The notes: generated by a model not told the origin, from the sequence alone. Positions 8,865 through 19,058 are shown, counted from the stretch's first letter. The stretch is DNA of 64,000 nt from Duganella sp. BJB476 (GCF_003416895.1 NZ_QVIO01000001.1:1302001-1366000), one strand, 5' to 3'. A program made the numbers and translations.

Positions 8865-10217
8865 TTAGTTGCGGATGTCGAGCGCGCGGTTCAGGCTCAG
8901 TGCCGCCAGCGAGCAGACTGCGCCCGACAGCAGGTACAAGCCCACATACGCCAGCCCGAACTGCGACGACACGCCCAGCGCCACCAGCGGTGCGAAGCCC
9001 GCGCCCACCAGCCATGCCAGGTCGGACGTGAAGGCCGCGCCGGTGTAGCGGTATTGCGCCGGGAAGTTGGCCGTCACCGCGCCGGCAGCCTGGCCGTAGG
9101 ACAGGCCCAGCAAGGCGAAGCCCAGCATGATGAAGGTATCCTGCGCGCTTTCGCCGCCGTTGAGCAGCATCGGCACGAAACCGCTGAACACCGCGATCAA
9201 TATGGCCAGCGAGCCCAGCGTGCGACGTCGGCCGATGCGGTCGGCGATCAGGCCGGACGCCACCACGCCCACCGCCATCAACACCACGCCCACCATCTGC
9301 GTGCCGAGGAAGCCGGTCACCGAGCGCGGCGAGTAAATCGTGATCCACGACAGCGGGAACACCGTCACCAGGTGGAACAGCGCATAGCTGGCGAGGGCGG
9401 CGAGGGCGCCGATGATCAGGTTGCGGCCCTGCGAGCTGGCCATTTCGATCACGCTGGTCGGTTGCAGTTCGCGCTCTTCCAGCAGCTTGGCGTACTCGCT
9501 GGTGGAGGTCAGGCGCAGGCGGGCAAACAGCGCCACCACGTTGATGGCGAAGGCCACGTAGAACGGATAGCGCCAGCCCCAGTCCATGAAGTCCAGGTCG
9601 CTCAGGTTGCCGATCAGGTACCAGAACAGGCCGGCGGCGATGAAGAAACCGACCGGCGCGCCCAACTGGCCCAGCATCGCGTACCAGCCGCGCTTGTTTT
9701 CAGGCGCATTGAGCGCCAGCAGCGACGGCAAGCCGTCCCACGAGCCGCCCAGCGCCAGGCCTTGGCCGATGCGCAACACCGACAGAATTACGATGGAGTA
9801 AAAGCCGTTGTCGGCGTAAGATGGCAGGAAGGCAATGCCGGCGGTGGTGGAACCCAGCAGCAGCAGCGCCCCGGTCAGCTTGGCCTCACGCCCGTAGCGG
9901 CGCTGAACGGCCATCGAGATCACGGTGCCGATAGGCCTTGCAATAAAGGCAAAAGAGAAGATGGTGAACGCGTACAGCGTGCCTTCCAGCCGCCCGTCGA
10001 ACGGGAACAGCAGCGAAGGGAACACGAGTACGGAAGCAATCGCGTAGACAAAGAAATCGAAATACTCGGAAGCGCGCCCGATGACGACGCCGACCGCTAT
10101 TTCGCCGGGTGAGATGTGATCGTCGTCCCGTGCATTGATGTTGCGTGCATCATTACCGGCCTGAGATGGTTCTTGGGCGCCAACATGCACGCCATTTGGT
10201 GTAGTCGTAGTGGCCAT
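8865..10217 (-). CDS. MFS transporter, metabolite:H+ symporter-like
   Basis: A 450-residue inner-membrane carrier with twelve predicted helices. The N-terminus VVIGRASEYFDFFVYAIASVLVF resembles the start of the metabolite:H+ symporter subfamily (with F replacing the more usual WYDF), and RIGQGLALGGSWDG is the conserved loop after helix 4. DRIGRRR between helices 8 and 9 is the usual MFS repeat motif. Members move dicarboxylates, sugars acids or osmolytes; the substrate here cannot be read. It shares strand with, and lies 75 bp upstream of, the ApbA-like gene, and is divergent from the cyo operon, whose control region it shares. Confidence 0.88.
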   Translation of the reverse strand: MATTTTPNGVHVGAQEPSQAGNDARNINARDDDHISPGEIAVGVVIGRASEYFDFFVYAIASVLVFPSLLFPFDGRLEGTLYAFTIFSFAFIARPIGTVISMAVQRRYGREAKLTGALLLLGSTTAGIAFLPSYADNGFYSIVILSVLRIGQGLALGGSWDGLPSLLALNAPENKRGWYAMLGQLGAPVGFFIAAGLFWYLIGNLSDLDFMDWGWRYPFYVAFAINVVALFARLRLTSTSEYAKLLEERELQPTSVIEMASSQGRNLIIGALAALASYALFHLVTVFPLSWITIYSPRSVTGFLGTQMVGVVLMAVGVVASGLIADRIGRRRTLGSLAILIAVFSGFVPMLLNGGESAQDTFIMLGFALLGLSYGQAAGAVTANFPAQYRYTGAAFTSDLAWLVGAGFAPLVALGVSSQFGLAYVGLYLLSGAVCSLAALSLNRALDIRN

Positions 10218-10257
10218 AATCTCTGTCTCTTTTACGTTGATATTTTTATCACGTATA

Positions 10258-10337
10258 TGTCCCGGCTCCTAGGACAAAGTGTCCAATGGCAAGAACATTC
10301 CGTGATTGGTACAGTAACACATCATCCACATACTGTA
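10258..10337. promoter_or_regulatory. Dyad-rich control region ahead of the cyo operon
   Basis: Between the divergent MFS gene and cyoA there are two kinds of dyad. One is GGACA-AAG-TGTCC at 10272-10284, with a further TGTCC half-site at 10258-10262. The other is TACAGTA at 10310-10316 facing TACTGTA at 10331-10337, with arms 21 bp apart, two helical turns. Such phased arms look like transcription factor sites. I cannot name the regulator; the RegA-like protein encoded at the end of this operon is one candidate. Confidence 0.5.
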
Positions 10338-10351
10338 ACGTAGATTACCTC

Positions 10352-11350
10352 ATGATTCCTCCTCTCGCGCGTCGTGGACTGTTCCTCGCACCGCTGTTGT
10401 GGCTAGCAGGCTGCAACACGGTCGTGTTGAACCCGTCCGGTGATATCGCAGCCCAGCAGGCACACCTTGTCGTTGTGTCAACCTTGCTGATGCTGTTGAT
10501 TATCGTACCCGTCATGTTTTTGATCTGTCTGTTCGCCTGGCGCTACAGGAAGTCAAATACTGCCGCTGAATACAAACCGAACTGGGACCATTCGACCAAG
10601 CTCGAACTGCTGATCTGGGGCGCTCCGCTGCTGATCATCATCGTGCTGGGCCTGATCACCTGGATCTACACCCACTTGCTGGACCCATACCGCCCGCTTA
10701 GCCGCATCGACGAAAACCGTCCGGTGGCCGTCGGCGTCAAGCCGCTGGAAGTGCAGGTCGTGGCGATGGACTGGAAGTGGATGTTCATCTACCCGGAACA
10801 AGGCATCGCCACCGTCAACGAACTGGTGACCCCGATCGACGTGCCGGTACGTTTCCACATGACCTCGTCGTCCGTGATGAACGCGTTCTACATTCCTGCG
10901 CTGGCCGGCATGGTCTACACCATGCCCAGCATGGAGACCCAGCTGAACGCGGTGATGAACAAGGTGGGCGTGTACGACGGCTTCTCGTCGAACTACAGCG
11001 GCGCCGGTTTCTCGGACATGAAGTTCAAGTACCACGGCGTGAGCCAGGCCGACTTCGACGCCTGGGTCGAGAAAACCCGCAAAGGCGGCAACACGCTGAC
11101 CCGCGCCGGCTACCTGGACCTGGACAAGCCGACCATCAAGCATCCGATCATGCACTTCGGCAGCGTCGACAAAGGCCTGTACGACCTGGTGCTGAACCGT
11201 TGCGTGGCCGAAGGTTCGGTCTGCATGAACGCGCAGATGGAGCAGGACGCCATGCGCATGCAGGCCGCCGCCGCCGCGAAAGAACTGCCGAAAGATGTGT
11301 GCGAGCCTAAAGTCGCCACCGCCACGGCCCAACCACTCCGTAAAGAATGA
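10352..11350 (+). CDS. cyoA: Cytochrome bo3 ubiquinol oxidase subunit II
   Basis: A 332-residue lipoprotein subunit of the bo3 quinol oxidase. The signal peptide ends in the lipobox LAGC (Cys at about residue 21), followed by two transmembrane helices and a periplasmic cupredoxin domain. Typical CyoA segments are present: [25 protein letters not shown] and [26 protein letters not shown]. The CuA ligands of cytochrome c oxidases are absent, as expected of a quinol oxidase. The ATG at 10352 places the lipobox correctly. Its stop lies at the start of cyoB, so the two are translationally linked. Confidence 0.96.
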   Translation: MIPPLARRGLFLAPLLWLAGCNTVVLNPSGDIAAQQAHLVVVSTLLMLLIIVPVMFLICLFAWRYRKSNTAAEYKPNWDHSTKLELLIWGAPLLIIIVLGLITWIYTHLLDPYRPLSRIDENRPVAVGVKPLEVQVVAMDWKWMFIYPEQGIATVNELVTPIDVPVRFHMTSSSVMNAFYIPALAGMVYTMPSMETQLNAVMNKVGVYDGFSSNYSGAGFSDMKFKYHGVSQADFDAWVEKTRKGGNTLTRAGYLDLDKPTIKHPIMHFGSVDKGLYDLVLNRCVAEGSVCMNAQMEQDAMRMQAAAAAKELPKDVCEPKVATATAQPLRKE

Positions 11351-11352
11351 CC

Positions 11353-13353
11353 ATGTCTGATCTCAACCTGACCAAACTGATCTTTGGGCGGCTGTCGCTG
11401 GAAGCAATTCCATACCACGAGCCCATCCTGATAGGCACCTTCGCCATGGTGGCGATCGGCGGCCTGGCCTTCCTGGCCGCGATGTTCAAATTCCGCCTGT
11501 GGGGCCCGCTGTGGCGCGACTGGATCACCTCCATCGACCACAAGAAAATCGGCATCATGTACATGGTGCTGGCGATTATCATGATGCTGCGCGGCTTCGC
11601 CGACGCGCTGATGATGCGCGCCCAACAAGCGATCGCCTTCGGCGACAACGCCGGCATGCTGCCGCCGCACCACTACGACCAGATCTTCACGGCCCACGGC
11701 ACGATCATGATCTTCTTCGTGGCGATGCCGCTGGTAACCGGCCTGATGAACTACGTGGTGCCGCTGCAGATCGGCGCACGCGACGTTTCGTTCCCGTTCC
11801 TGAACAACTTCTCGTTCTGGATGACCACCTTCGGCGCCATGCTGACCATGGTCTCGCTGTTCGTCGGCGAATTCGGCCGCACCGGCTGGCTGGCCTTCCC
11901 GCCGCTGTCGGGCATCGCCGCCTCGCCTGACGTCGGGGTCGACTACTACATCTGGTCGCTGCAGGTGGCCGGGGTAGGGACCACGCTGTCGGGCGTCAAC
12001 CTGATCGCCACCATCGTCAAGATGCGCGCGCCGGGCATGAACATGATGAAAATGCCGGTCTTCACCTGGACCGCGCTGTGCACCAACGCCCTGATCGTCG
12101 CGACCTTCCCGATCCTGACCATCACCCTGGCGATGCTGTCGCTGGACCGCATGGTCGGCACCAACTTCTTCACCAACGACCTCGGCGGCAACCCGATGTT
12201 GTACGTCAACCTGATCTGGATCTGGGGCCACCCTGAGGTCTACATCCTGGTGCTGCCGGTGTTCGGCGTGTTCTCGGAAATCGTCTCGACCTTCTCGGCC
12301 AAGAAACTGTTCGGCTACACCTCGATGGTGTACGCGACCGTCGTGATCACCATCCTGTCCTACCTGGTATGGCTGCACCACTTCTTCACGATGGGCTCGG
12401 GCGCGTCGGTGAACTCGTTCTTCGGCATCACGACGATGATCATCTCGATCCCGACCGGCGCCAAGATCTTCAACTGGCTGTTCACCATGTACAAGGGCCG
12501 CGTGCGCTTCGACGTGCCTATGCTGTGGACCGTCGGCTTCATGCTGACCTTCACCATCGGCGGCATGACCGGCGTGATGCTGGCCGTTCCACCTGCCGAC
12601 TTCGTGCTGCACAACTCGCTGTTCCTGATCGCCCACTTCCACAACGTCATCATCGGCGGCGTGGTGTTCGGCTGCTTCGCCGGCCTGAACTACTGGTTCC
12701 CTAAAGCGTTCGGCTTCAAGCTCGACGAGTTCTGGGGCAAGGTATCGTTCTGGTGCTGGCTGGTGGGCTTCTGGGTTGCCTTCACGCCGCTGTACGTGAT
12801 GGGCTTCATGGGCGTGACCCGCCGCATGAACCACTTCGAAGATCCTTCGCTGCAAAAATGGTTCGTGATCGCCGCCATCGGCGCGCTGATCATCGCCGCA
12901 GGTATCGGCGCGATGCTGGTGCAGTTCTACGTCAGCTGGAAAAACCGCGACGCCCTGCGCGACGTGACCGGCGACCCATGGGGCGGCCGTACCTTGGAGT
13001 GGGCGACCTCGTCGCCACCGCCGGACTACAACTTCGCCTTCACGCCTGTCGTGCATGAGAGCGACAGCTGGGCCGACATGAAGGCCAATCACTATCAGCG
13101 TCCGACCAAGGGCTTCGTGGCCATCCACATGCCGAAGAACACCGCCGCCGGCTTCATCATCTCGGCGCTGTCGTTCACGCTGGGCTTCTGCATGATCTGG
13201 CAGATGTGGATCCCGGCCGGCCTGTCGTTCATCGCCATGATGGTCGCGATCATCACGCACACCTTTAACTACAAGCGCGACTACTACATCCCTGCGGAAG
13301 AAGTCATCCGCACCGAAGAAGCGCATACTCGTTTGCTGGAAGCCCATGTCTGA
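11353..13353 (+). CDS. cyoB: Cytochrome bo3 ubiquinol oxidase subunit I
   Basis: About 666 residues with the full haem-copper oxidase core. Visible markers are [12 protein letters not shown], the low-spin haem region [12 protein letters not shown], the CuB/tyrosine cross-link segment [23 protein letters not shown] with the two further copper ligands, and [10 protein letters not shown] near the haem o site. About fifteen helices, matching CyoB length. An in-frame ATG at 11347 overlaps the cyoA stop; I prefer 11353 because AAAGA then sits six bases upstream. It pumps protons while reducing oxygen with ubiquinol. Confidence 0.97.
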   Translation: MSDLNLTKLIFGRLSLEAIPYHEPILIGTFAMVAIGGLAFLAAMFKFRLWGPLWRDWITSIDHKKIGIMYMVLAIIMMLRGFADALMMRAQQAIAFGDNAGMLPPHHYDQIFTAHGTIMIFFVAMPLVTGLMNYVVPLQIGARDVSFPFLNNFSFWMTTFGAMLTMVSLFVGEFGRTGWLAFPPLSGIAASPDVGVDYYIWSLQVAGVGTTLSGVNLIATIVKMRAPGMNMMKMPVFTWTALCTNALIVATFPILTITLAMLSLDRMVGTNFFTNDLGGNPMLYVNLIWIWGHPEVYILVLPVFGVFSEIVSTFSAKKLFGYTSMVYATVVITILSYLVWLHHFFTMGSGASVNSFFGITTMIISIPTGAKIFNWLFTMYKGRVRFDVPMLWTVGFMLTFTIGGMTGVMLAVPPADFVLHNSLFLIAHFHNVIIGGVVFGCFAGLNYWFPKAFGFKLDEFWGKVSFWCWLVGFWVAFTPLYVMGFMGVTRRMNHFEDPSLQKWFVIAAIGALIIAAGIGAMLVQFYVSWKNRDALRDVTGDPWGGRTLEWATSSPPPDYNFAFTPVVHESDSWADMKANHYQRPTKGFVAIHMPKNTAAGFIISALSFTLGFCMIWQMWIPAGLSFIAMMVAIITHTFNYKRDYYIPAEEVIRTEEAHTRLLEAHV

Positions 13354-13975
13354 ATCTATCGCTAACGGCGCCGTGAGCGCCGACCCGAGCGCACGCTACT
13401 ACGTGCGCGACCACCACCCGGAGAACGGCACGCTGCTGGGCTTCTGGCTGTACCTGATGAGCGACTGCCTGCTGTTCGCCGGCCTGTTCGCCGCCTACGC
13501 CGTACTGGGCCGCAACTACGCGGGCGGCCCGACCGGCGCCGAGCTGTTCGACCTGCCGACCGTGGCGATCAACACCGGCTTCCTGCTGATGTCGTCGATC
13601 ACCTACGGCTTCGCGATGATCGCGTCGCAGCGCAAGAACCTGAAGGCCACCATCGTCTGGCTGGCCATCACCGGCCTGTTCGGCCTGGCCTTCCTGTACC
13701 TGGAACTGGATGAATTCGTCCACCTGATCCACGAAGGCGCCGGTCCGCAGCGCAGCGCGTTCCTGACCTCGTTCTTCGCGCTGGTCGGCACCCACGGCCT
13801 GCACGTGACGTTCGGCTCGATCTGGCTGGTCACGCTGATCTGCCAGCTGGCCAAGCACGGCCTGACGCCGGAAAACAACCGTCGCCTGATGTGCCTGTCG
13901 ATGTTCTGGCACTTCCTGGATGTGATCTGGATCGGCGTGTTTACCTTTGTATATCTGATGGGAGTCCTGCCATGA
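13346..13975 (+). CDS. cyoC: Cytochrome bo3 ubiquinol oxidase subunit III
   Basis: A 209-residue integral membrane subunit with five helices. [25 protein letters not shown] at the first helix and [15 protein letters not shown] in the later part are typical of CyoC. It starts within the last codons of cyoB (8-bp overlap) and its stop overlaps cyoD by four bases, so translation is coupled. It supports assembly and stability of the catalytic subunit. Confidence 0.96.
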   Translation: MSESIANGAVSADPSARYYVRDHHPENGTLLGFWLYLMSDCLLFAGLFAAYAVLGRNYAGGPTGAELFDLPTVAINTGFLLMSSITYGFAMIASQRKNLKATIVWLAITGLFGLAFLYLELDEFVHLIHEGAGPQRSAFLTSFFALVGTHGLHVTFGSIWLVTLICQLAKHGLTPENNRRLMCLSMFWHFLDVIWIGVFTFVYLMGVLP

Positions 13976-14382
13976 GCGCACATAACCACGGCCACGACCA
14001 CCACGGCCATGATGACCACGGCCACGGTCACGAAGAAGGCGTGCCGCACGGCAGCCTGAAGGACTACGCGATCGGTTTCATCCTGTCGGTGATCCTGACC
14101 GCGATTCCGTTCTGGCTGGTGATGCACAAGGCCTTCGACAAGTCCAGCACCACCGCTGCGGTGATCCTGGCCTTCGCCGCCGTGCAAGTGATCGTACACA
14201 TGGTGTACTTCCTGCACATGAACGGCAAGATCGAAGGCGGCTGGTCGCTGCTGGCGACCCTGTTCACGCTGGTGTTGCTGGTCATCGTACTGGCCGGTTC
14301 GATCTGGGTCATGTACCACATGAACGTCAACATGATGCCGTCCATGGGTACGGACGTGCACAACATGCGCGACATGCAATGA
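13972..14382 (+). CDS. cyoD: Cytochrome bo3 ubiquinol oxidase subunit IV
   Basis: A 136-residue membrane subunit with three helices. The segment SLKDYAIGFILSVILTAIPFWLV and VQVIVHMVYFLHM are typical CyoD. The N-terminus is unusually rich in His (HNHGHDHHGHDDHGHGHE), which could bind metal. The ATG at 13972 overlaps the cyoC stop by four bases. Confidence 0.94.
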   Translation: MSAHNHGHDHHGHDDHGHGHEEGVPHGSLKDYAIGFILSVILTAIPFWLVMHKAFDKSSTTAAVILAFAAVQVIVHMVYFLHMNGKIEGGWSLLATLFTLVLLVIVLAGSIWVMYHMNVNMMPSMGTDVHNMRDMQ

Positions 14383-15152
14383 CGGCGGGGGCATCGCGCC
14401 CACGTTCCCGCGCCCTGCGCATCAGCCTGGCCATTGCGGCCGGGTTGATGTTTGCAGGGTTTTTTGCTTTGGGGACGTGGCAAGTATTCCGCCTGCAATG
14501 GAAGCTGGCGCTGATTGAACGCGTCGAGCAGCGCGTGCACGCGGCGCCGGTGGACGCGCCCGGCGTGGCGTTGTGGCCGCAACTGAATGCCGAGGCGGAC
14601 GACTATCGCCGCGTGCGGCTCAGCGGCCACTACCTGAAGGGTTCGGACACGCAGGTACTGGCCTCGCTGGACCGTGGCATCGGCTACTGGGTGCTGTCGC
14701 CGATGTGCACGGCCGACGGCGCCATCGTCATGGTCAATCGCGGCTTCATCCGCGCCGGTTCCGGCGGCTGGGCGCCACAGGCCGCGCCGCCGGCCGCCGC
14801 TGCCAATGCCTGCGCTGCTGGTGGTGAAGTGGTCACGGTCAGCGGGCTGCTGCGGCTGGGCGAAGTCTCCGGCCGTCTGCGCCAGAATGAACCGGCCCGC
14901 AACTACTGGTACACGCGCGACGTGCAAGCCATCGCCCACGCGCGCGGGCTGCCGGCCGTGGCGCCATATTTCGTCGATGCCGACGCTGGTGCGGCTGTTG
15001 CAGAGGGCGAGCCGCTCGGCGGCCTGACCGTGGTTTCCTTCGCCAACAACCATTTGGTTTATGCTGTCACCTGGTACGCGCTGGCGCTGATGATCGTCGG
15101 CGGCGCCGTATGGGTCGTCCGCGACGGGCGCAAATCACAGACTAAAGCGTAA
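14379..15152 (+). CDS. SURF1 family oxidase assembly protein
   Basis: A 257-residue protein with a transmembrane helix at each end (about 15-35 and 228-246) and a periplasmic domain between, the SURF1 layout. GTWQVFRLQWKLALIERV after the first helix and the YRRVRLSGHYL segment are family features. SURF1 proteins help insert haem into oxidase subunit I. It overlaps cyoD by four bases and abuts the following sensor kinase gene, placing it firmly in the cyo operon. Confidence 0.92.
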   Translation: MTAGASRPRSRALRISLAIAAGLMFAGFFALGTWQVFRLQWKLALIERVEQRVHAAPVDAPGVALWPQLNAEADDYRRVRLSGHYLKGSDTQVLASLDRGIGYWVLSPMCTADGAIVMVNRGFIRAGSGGWAPQAAPPAAAANACAAGGEVVTVSGLLRLGEVSGRLRQNEPARNYWYTRDVQAIAHARGLPAVAPYFVDADAGAAVAEGEPLGGLTVVSFANNHLVYAVTWYALALMIVGGAVWVVRDGRKSQTKA

Positions 15153-16529
15153 ATGGCAAGGAAAAACGACAATCCGTACGACAGGGGCCGGCCAAATGCG
15201 CCGGTCATTGAGCCGCTGGCGGCGGTGAACGCTTCGGCCAACACCATCACCCATGCAGCGGGCCACAAGAACATGCAGCAGCTGATACAGCTGCGCTGGA
15301 TCGCTGTGGTGGGCCAGATCACCACCATCTTCGCCACCACCATGGTGTTCGATGTGCGCCTGCCGTTGCCGGCCATGTTGAACGTGCTGGCTTGCCTGAT
15401 CGCCTTCAACATCGCCAGCACCTTGCGCTGGCAGGAAAACCAGGTGGTGTCCAACAGCGAGCTGCTGCTGGCGCTGACGGTGGATATCGCCAGCCTGACG
15501 GCGCAGCTCTACCTGAGCGGCGGCGCCACCAATCCCTTTGTGTTCCTGTACCTGCTGCACGTGATCCTGGGCGCGGTGCTGCTGGAGGCATGGTCGACCT
15601 GGACCATCGTCGGCGTCACCGGGACCTGCATCGCGGGACTGGCCTTGTTCTCCGAACCGTTGTCGCTGCCGCTGGACCACGGGCGCGGCATCTTCAGCCT
15701 GTATGTGCAGGGCATGCTGATCTGCTTCGTGCTCGATGCGGCGCTGCTGGTCATCTTCATCACGCGCATCATGCGCAACGTGCGGATGACGGCGTCCAAG
15801 CTGGCCGACTTGCGCCAGCGCGCAGCGGAAGAGGACCACATCATCCGCATGGGGCTGCTGGCATCGGGCGCCGCGCACGAGTTGGGTACGCCGCTGGCAA
15901 CGCTGGCGGTGATCCTGGGCGACTGGAAGCACATGCCGGAGTTCAAGGCCAACGCCGTGCTGTTGGAGGAAATCGGCGAGATGCAAACCCAGCTCAAACG
16001 TTGCAAATCCATCGTCAGCGGGATCTTGCTGTCGGCCGGCGAGACGCGCGGCGAATCGTCGGCGGCCACCACCATCAACACCTTCCTGGCGGAGCTGGTG
16101 GCGGAGTGGCGAGTGGGGCGGCCGGTGGTGGCGTTTGAATTTGACAACCGCATCGTGCCGGACCATCCGGTGGTGTCCGACTCGACGCTGAAGCAGATGA
16201 TCTGCAATGTGCTCGACAATGCGCTGGAAGCGTCGCCGCAATGGCTGCGCATGGAGGCGAGCGTCGAAGACGATCAATTGGTGTTGCAGGTGATGGACGC
16301 GGGGCCGGGCTTCGCGCCGGAGATCCTGGCGCAGCTGGGCAAACCTTACAACTCCAGCAAGGGACGGCCGGGCGGTGGCCTGGGGCTGTTCCTGGTGGTG
16401 AACGTTGCGCGCACCCTGGGTGGTGCGGTGACGGCGTCGAACTGGCCGCAGGGCGGGGCACTGGTGCGCCTGACGCTGCCGCTGTCGGAGATCGAAATCA
16501 AACCGGAAACGAATCAATATGACTACTGA
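15153..16529 (+). CDS. RegB/PrrB-like redox sensor histidine kinase
   Basis: A 458-residue membrane kinase with six helices (about 41-205), a phosphoacceptor His at 242 in LLASGAAHELGTPLATL, and an HATPase domain with GGGLGLFLVVNV. The loop GGATNPF (123-129) matches the GGxxNPF motif of RegB, which binds quinone, and the H-box is the RegB type AAHELGTPLAT. The redox-active Cys that RegB has close before its H-box is not seen here. It begins one base after the SURF1 stop and overlaps the regulator gene by 11 bp, so it is made together with the quinol oxidase. Probable role: sensing the quinone pool and adjusting oxidase genes. Confidence 0.87.
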   Translation: MARKNDNPYDRGRPNAPVIEPLAAVNASANTITHAAGHKNMQQLIQLRWIAVVGQITTIFATTMVFDVRLPLPAMLNVLACLIAFNIASTLRWQENQVVSNSELLLALTVDIASLTAQLYLSGGATNPFVFLYLLHVILGAVLLEAWSTWTIVGVTGTCIAGLALFSEPLSLPLDHGRGIFSLYVQGMLICFVLDAALLVIFITRIMRNVRMTASKLADLRQRAAEEDHIIRMGLLASGAAHELGTPLATLAVILGDWKHMPEFKANAVLLEEIGEMQTQLKRCKSIVSGILLSAGETRGESSAATTINTFLAELVAEWRVGRPVVAFEFDNRIVPDHPVVSDSTLKQMICNVLDNALEASPQWLRMEASVEDDQLVLQVMDAGPGFAPEILAQLGKPYNSSKGRPGGGLGLFLVVNVARTLGGAVTASNWPQGGALVRLTLPLSEIEIKPETNQYDY

Positions 16530-17061
16530 AGAAGAACGCGTGCTGTTGCTGGTCGAGGACGACGCCGCCTTCGCCCGTACCTTGAGTCGCTCGTTCGAGC
16601 GGCGCGGCTACAAGGTGCTGCTGGCCGAGAACGTGGACGAAGCCAGCGCGCTGCTGGTTGACCACTCGCCGGGCTACGCGGTGGTGGATCTGAAACTCAA
16701 GGGTAACTCATCGGGTCTGGCTTGCGTGCAGATGCTGCACCAGCACGACGCGGAAATGCTGATCGTGGTGCTGACCGGTTTCGCCAGCATTAACACGGCG
16801 GTGGAAGCGATCAAGCTGGGCGCCTGCCAGTACCTGGCCAAGCCGTCCAACACCGACGACATCGAAGCGGCCTTCGAACACGTGGCCGGCGCGGCGGAGC
16901 TGGAACTGACCAACCGCGCCACGTCGGTCAAGACGCTGGAGTGGGAGCACATCCATACCGTGCTGGCGGAGACCGACTTCAACATCTCGGAAGCGGCGCG
17001 CCGGCTGGGCATGCACCGCCGCACGCTGGCGCGCAAGCTGGAGAAGCAGCGCGTCAAGTAA
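16519..17061 (+). CDS. RegA/PrrA/ActR-like response regulator
   Basis: A 180-residue regulator: receiver domain with acidic pocket EDD near residue 13, phosphoacceptor D57 in AVVDLKLKGNSSGL and conserved K108, then a C-terminal Fis-type helix-turn-helix (about 145-178, ISEAARRLGMHRRTLARKL). This short receiver plus Fis-like layout, and the segment DLKLKGxSGL, are those of RegA. It overlaps the kinase gene by 11 bp. Likely controls cyo and other respiratory genes in response to redox state; the target sites are not known. Confidence 0.9.
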   Translation: MTTEEERVLLLVEDDAAFARTLSRSFERRGYKVLLAENVDEASALLVDHSPGYAVVDLKLKGNSSGLACVQMLHQHDAEMLIVVLTGFASINTAVEAIKLGACQYLAKPSNTDDIEAAFEHVAGAAELELTNRATSVKTLEWEHIHTVLAETDFNISEAARRLGMHRRTLARKLEKQRVK

Positions 17062-17076
17062 GCCGCGCTGGCAGCG

Positions 17077-18111
17077 TCAATGGCCGATGATGGCGATCAT
17101 TTCGGCGGCTACCGTTGCGCATGCGATCACTGCCAGGTGCAAACTGATCAGGAAAATCCAACGCACCAGCGTCGCCAGCTTCCGTCCGCCGTACACCCGC
17201 TGCATCGCGATCGGCAGATATGCAAACAATGTCAGGGTCGGCAAGACCTGCAACCAGTCCCACGGCGACGCCAGCGCATACTCGCCACTCGAGGCAGCCA
17301 GGTAGACCCAGGCGGCCGTGCCGGGAATGGCGATCATCAGGGCGGCGATCAGGAACGCAAACGAATTGGCGTGCAGGGCGAACACCAGATGCTCGCCGTA
17401 ACGGCGGCGCGAACCGAAGTAAATCAGCTTCAAATACAGTGCGAACAAAGGCAGGGTGCCGATCAGTATTGACGGCAGGTAGCCCAGGAAGCCGCTGTTT
17501 AACATCTCTGCTTTTTTAGCGTCGGGTTCCTTCATGAATTGCTGAAGATTTGTCGACCAGCGTGGATTAATCCACTCTAGCGGTCCATAAAACTTGTCAT
17601 GGAATTCCTTGTTGGCCGATTCGACTGTTTGTCCCTTTTCCGGTCGCATTGCGACGAAGACGGTGAGCACATCCGACTCGTGGGCCTTGATACGCGACGG
17701 CACCGTTTTCGAATACTTTGCGCCCAGCACGCGTTCCTCGAACGTCAGTTGAGGCAGCACGATGCCGCAGATCTTCACCAGCGCGAAAAACACCACGCTC
17801 ATGGTCAGGTACAGACGCAAGGGTTCGATGAACGGAACCCTCCTGCCACGTAAAAATTCCGCGGTCAGCAGGCCGGGGCGGAGCACCAGCATTTTCAGGG
17901 TGGTCCACAACTTTCCTTCGAGCGCCAGGAAATGGCCGATGAATTCGTGCAGGAATTCACCGGCGCCGGGAATATGCACGGTCGTCGATTCGGCGCACTC
18001 TGCGCAAAATTTGCCGCTGACTTGGGCTCCACAGTTGTTGCAATGGAGCGAAGGTGCGTGGACCGGAGGATGAGTTGCGCCAGGCAGGACGGAGGTAAGG
18101 TGCGGGTTCAA
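17077..18111 (-). CDS. DUF3667 domain-containing membrane protein
   Basis: A 344-residue protein with an N-terminal zinc-ribbon-like motif, CNNCGAQVSGKFCAEC (two CxxC pairs), then a domain with GEFLHEFIGHFLALEGKLWTTL and RPGLLTAEFLRGRR that is the hallmark of DUF3667, and four to five helices in the C-terminal half. Function unknown. It is convergent with the RegA-like gene (15 bp apart) and divergent from the PEP-CTERM gene. Confidence 0.85.
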   Translation of the reverse strand: MNPHLTSVLPGATHPPVHAPSLHCNNCGAQVSGKFCAECAESTTVHIPGAGEFLHEFIGHFLALEGKLWTTLKMLVLRPGLLTAEFLRGRRVPFIEPLRLYLTMSVVFFALVKICGIVLPQLTFEERVLGAKYSKTVPSRIKAHESDVLTVFVAMRPEKGQTVESANKEFHDKFYGPLEWINPRWSTNLQQFMKEPDAKKAEMLNSGFLGYLPSILIGTLPLFALYLKLIYFGSRRRYGEHLVFALHANSFAFLIAALMIAIPGTAAWVYLAASSGEYALASPWDWLQVLPTLTLFAYLPIAMQRVYGGRKLATLVRWIFLISLHLAVIACATVAAEMIAIIGH

Positions 18112-18301
18112 GGCTAAGCGATTCGAAAATGGGACAAAGCGTTATGATAACCGGCCAGATGATGAAAAATGCAACAATTATTGATGTGTTGTATTTAGTC
18201 CGATGGCGCGCTGAATATCGAGCGGCTGTCGCAGTTATCATATTTGCACTGTTTGTGATATTCTGTTGTTTTTATTTCATCACAATGAACAGGAGCTTAT
18301 T
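18112..18301. other. Intergenic region between DUF3667 and PEP-CTERM genes
   Basis: This 190-bp AT-richer stretch must hold the two divergent promoters. AACAGGAGC at about 18288-18296 is a good ribosome site for the PEP-CTERM gene. No further structure recognised. Confidence 0.5.
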
Positions 18302-19051
18302 TTGAAGACAGCGTTTTCGTTTGCCAGATTGGCGCCGGTCCTCGCGTCCGCAGCGGTATGCGGAATTTTGATGAGCACGGCTTCAGCAGAAACCTTGTCG
18401 TTGACCGGTGCGTCGGTGTACGACATTAACAGCGCAGGTAACTATGTAGGCAATGGTTGGGATACCACCGGCGGCAACGGCGCGGCCAATCTGTATTTGC
18501 TCACCGCGCAGAACGACGCCGGCTCGTTTATCAACAGCGGCAACGGTGCAGCCACCTCCATTCACCAGGACCTGTCCAGCCCCGGCACTTACACTTACTA
18601 TTTCCGCGCCGATGGCGGCGGCTTCAACTGGCCTACGCCTTCGGCTGGCCTGAATCTGTTTTTCAATGGCGTGAATGTTCCTGGTATTTCGGCCTTTGTG
18701 CCGTTTAACACTGTGAGCCCAACGCCTGCGGCATACGGCAATGGCGGACTTGGCATCATCAATGCGGATGAAGTTCCCGGCGCAAATTCCTTGTCCTTCA
18801 GCAGCGGCAAGACCACGGTCACGCTGAGCAATTTCACCTGGTTTGATTACCGTAATCCGGCAGCGCCAAATGCTGTTCCGGATCTGGTCAATGTGTTCGG
18901 CAATACCCCGAACGGCCTCAACGATTATTCGGGCAGCTTCACTGTCCGCGTCGCCGCAGTGCCGGAACCTGAGCAATGGGCGATGATGCTCGGTGGGATC
19001 AGCTTGCTGGCTGCATTCGGCAAACGTCGCCGCAAGCTGGCTGCCAAGTAA
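18302..19051 (+). CDS. PEP-CTERM sorting domain-containing protein
   Basis: About 249 residues. The TTG at 18302 is preceded by GGAG and opens a signal peptide ending near STASA. The mature part is rich in Gly, Asn, Ser and Thr, typical of extracellular or cell-surface beta proteins. The C-terminus has the sorting signal VPEPEQWAMMLGGISLL followed by the basic tail KRRRKL, recognised by exosortase (EpsH family), which removes it at the inner membrane. No exosortase gene is in this window. Such proteins are often linked with exopolysaccharide and flocs. Confidence 0.85.
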   Translation: MKTAFSFARLAPVLASAAVCGILMSTASAETLSLTGASVYDINSAGNYVGNGWDTTGGNGAANLYLLTAQNDAGSFINSGNGAATSIHQDLSSPGTYTYYFRADGGGFNWPTPSAGLNLFFNGVNVPGISAFVPFNTVSPTPAAYGNGGLGIINADEVPGANSLSFSSGKTTVTLSNFTWFDYRNPAAPNAVPDLVNVFGNTPNGLNDYSGSFTVRVAAVPEPEQWAMMLGGISLLAAFGKRRRKLAAK

Positions 19052-19058
19052 ATACAAC

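Noticed and set aside
11110..13347. Long open frame on the minus strand opposite cyoB
   Set aside because: No recognisable motif, and cyoB on the other strand has full catalytic motifs.
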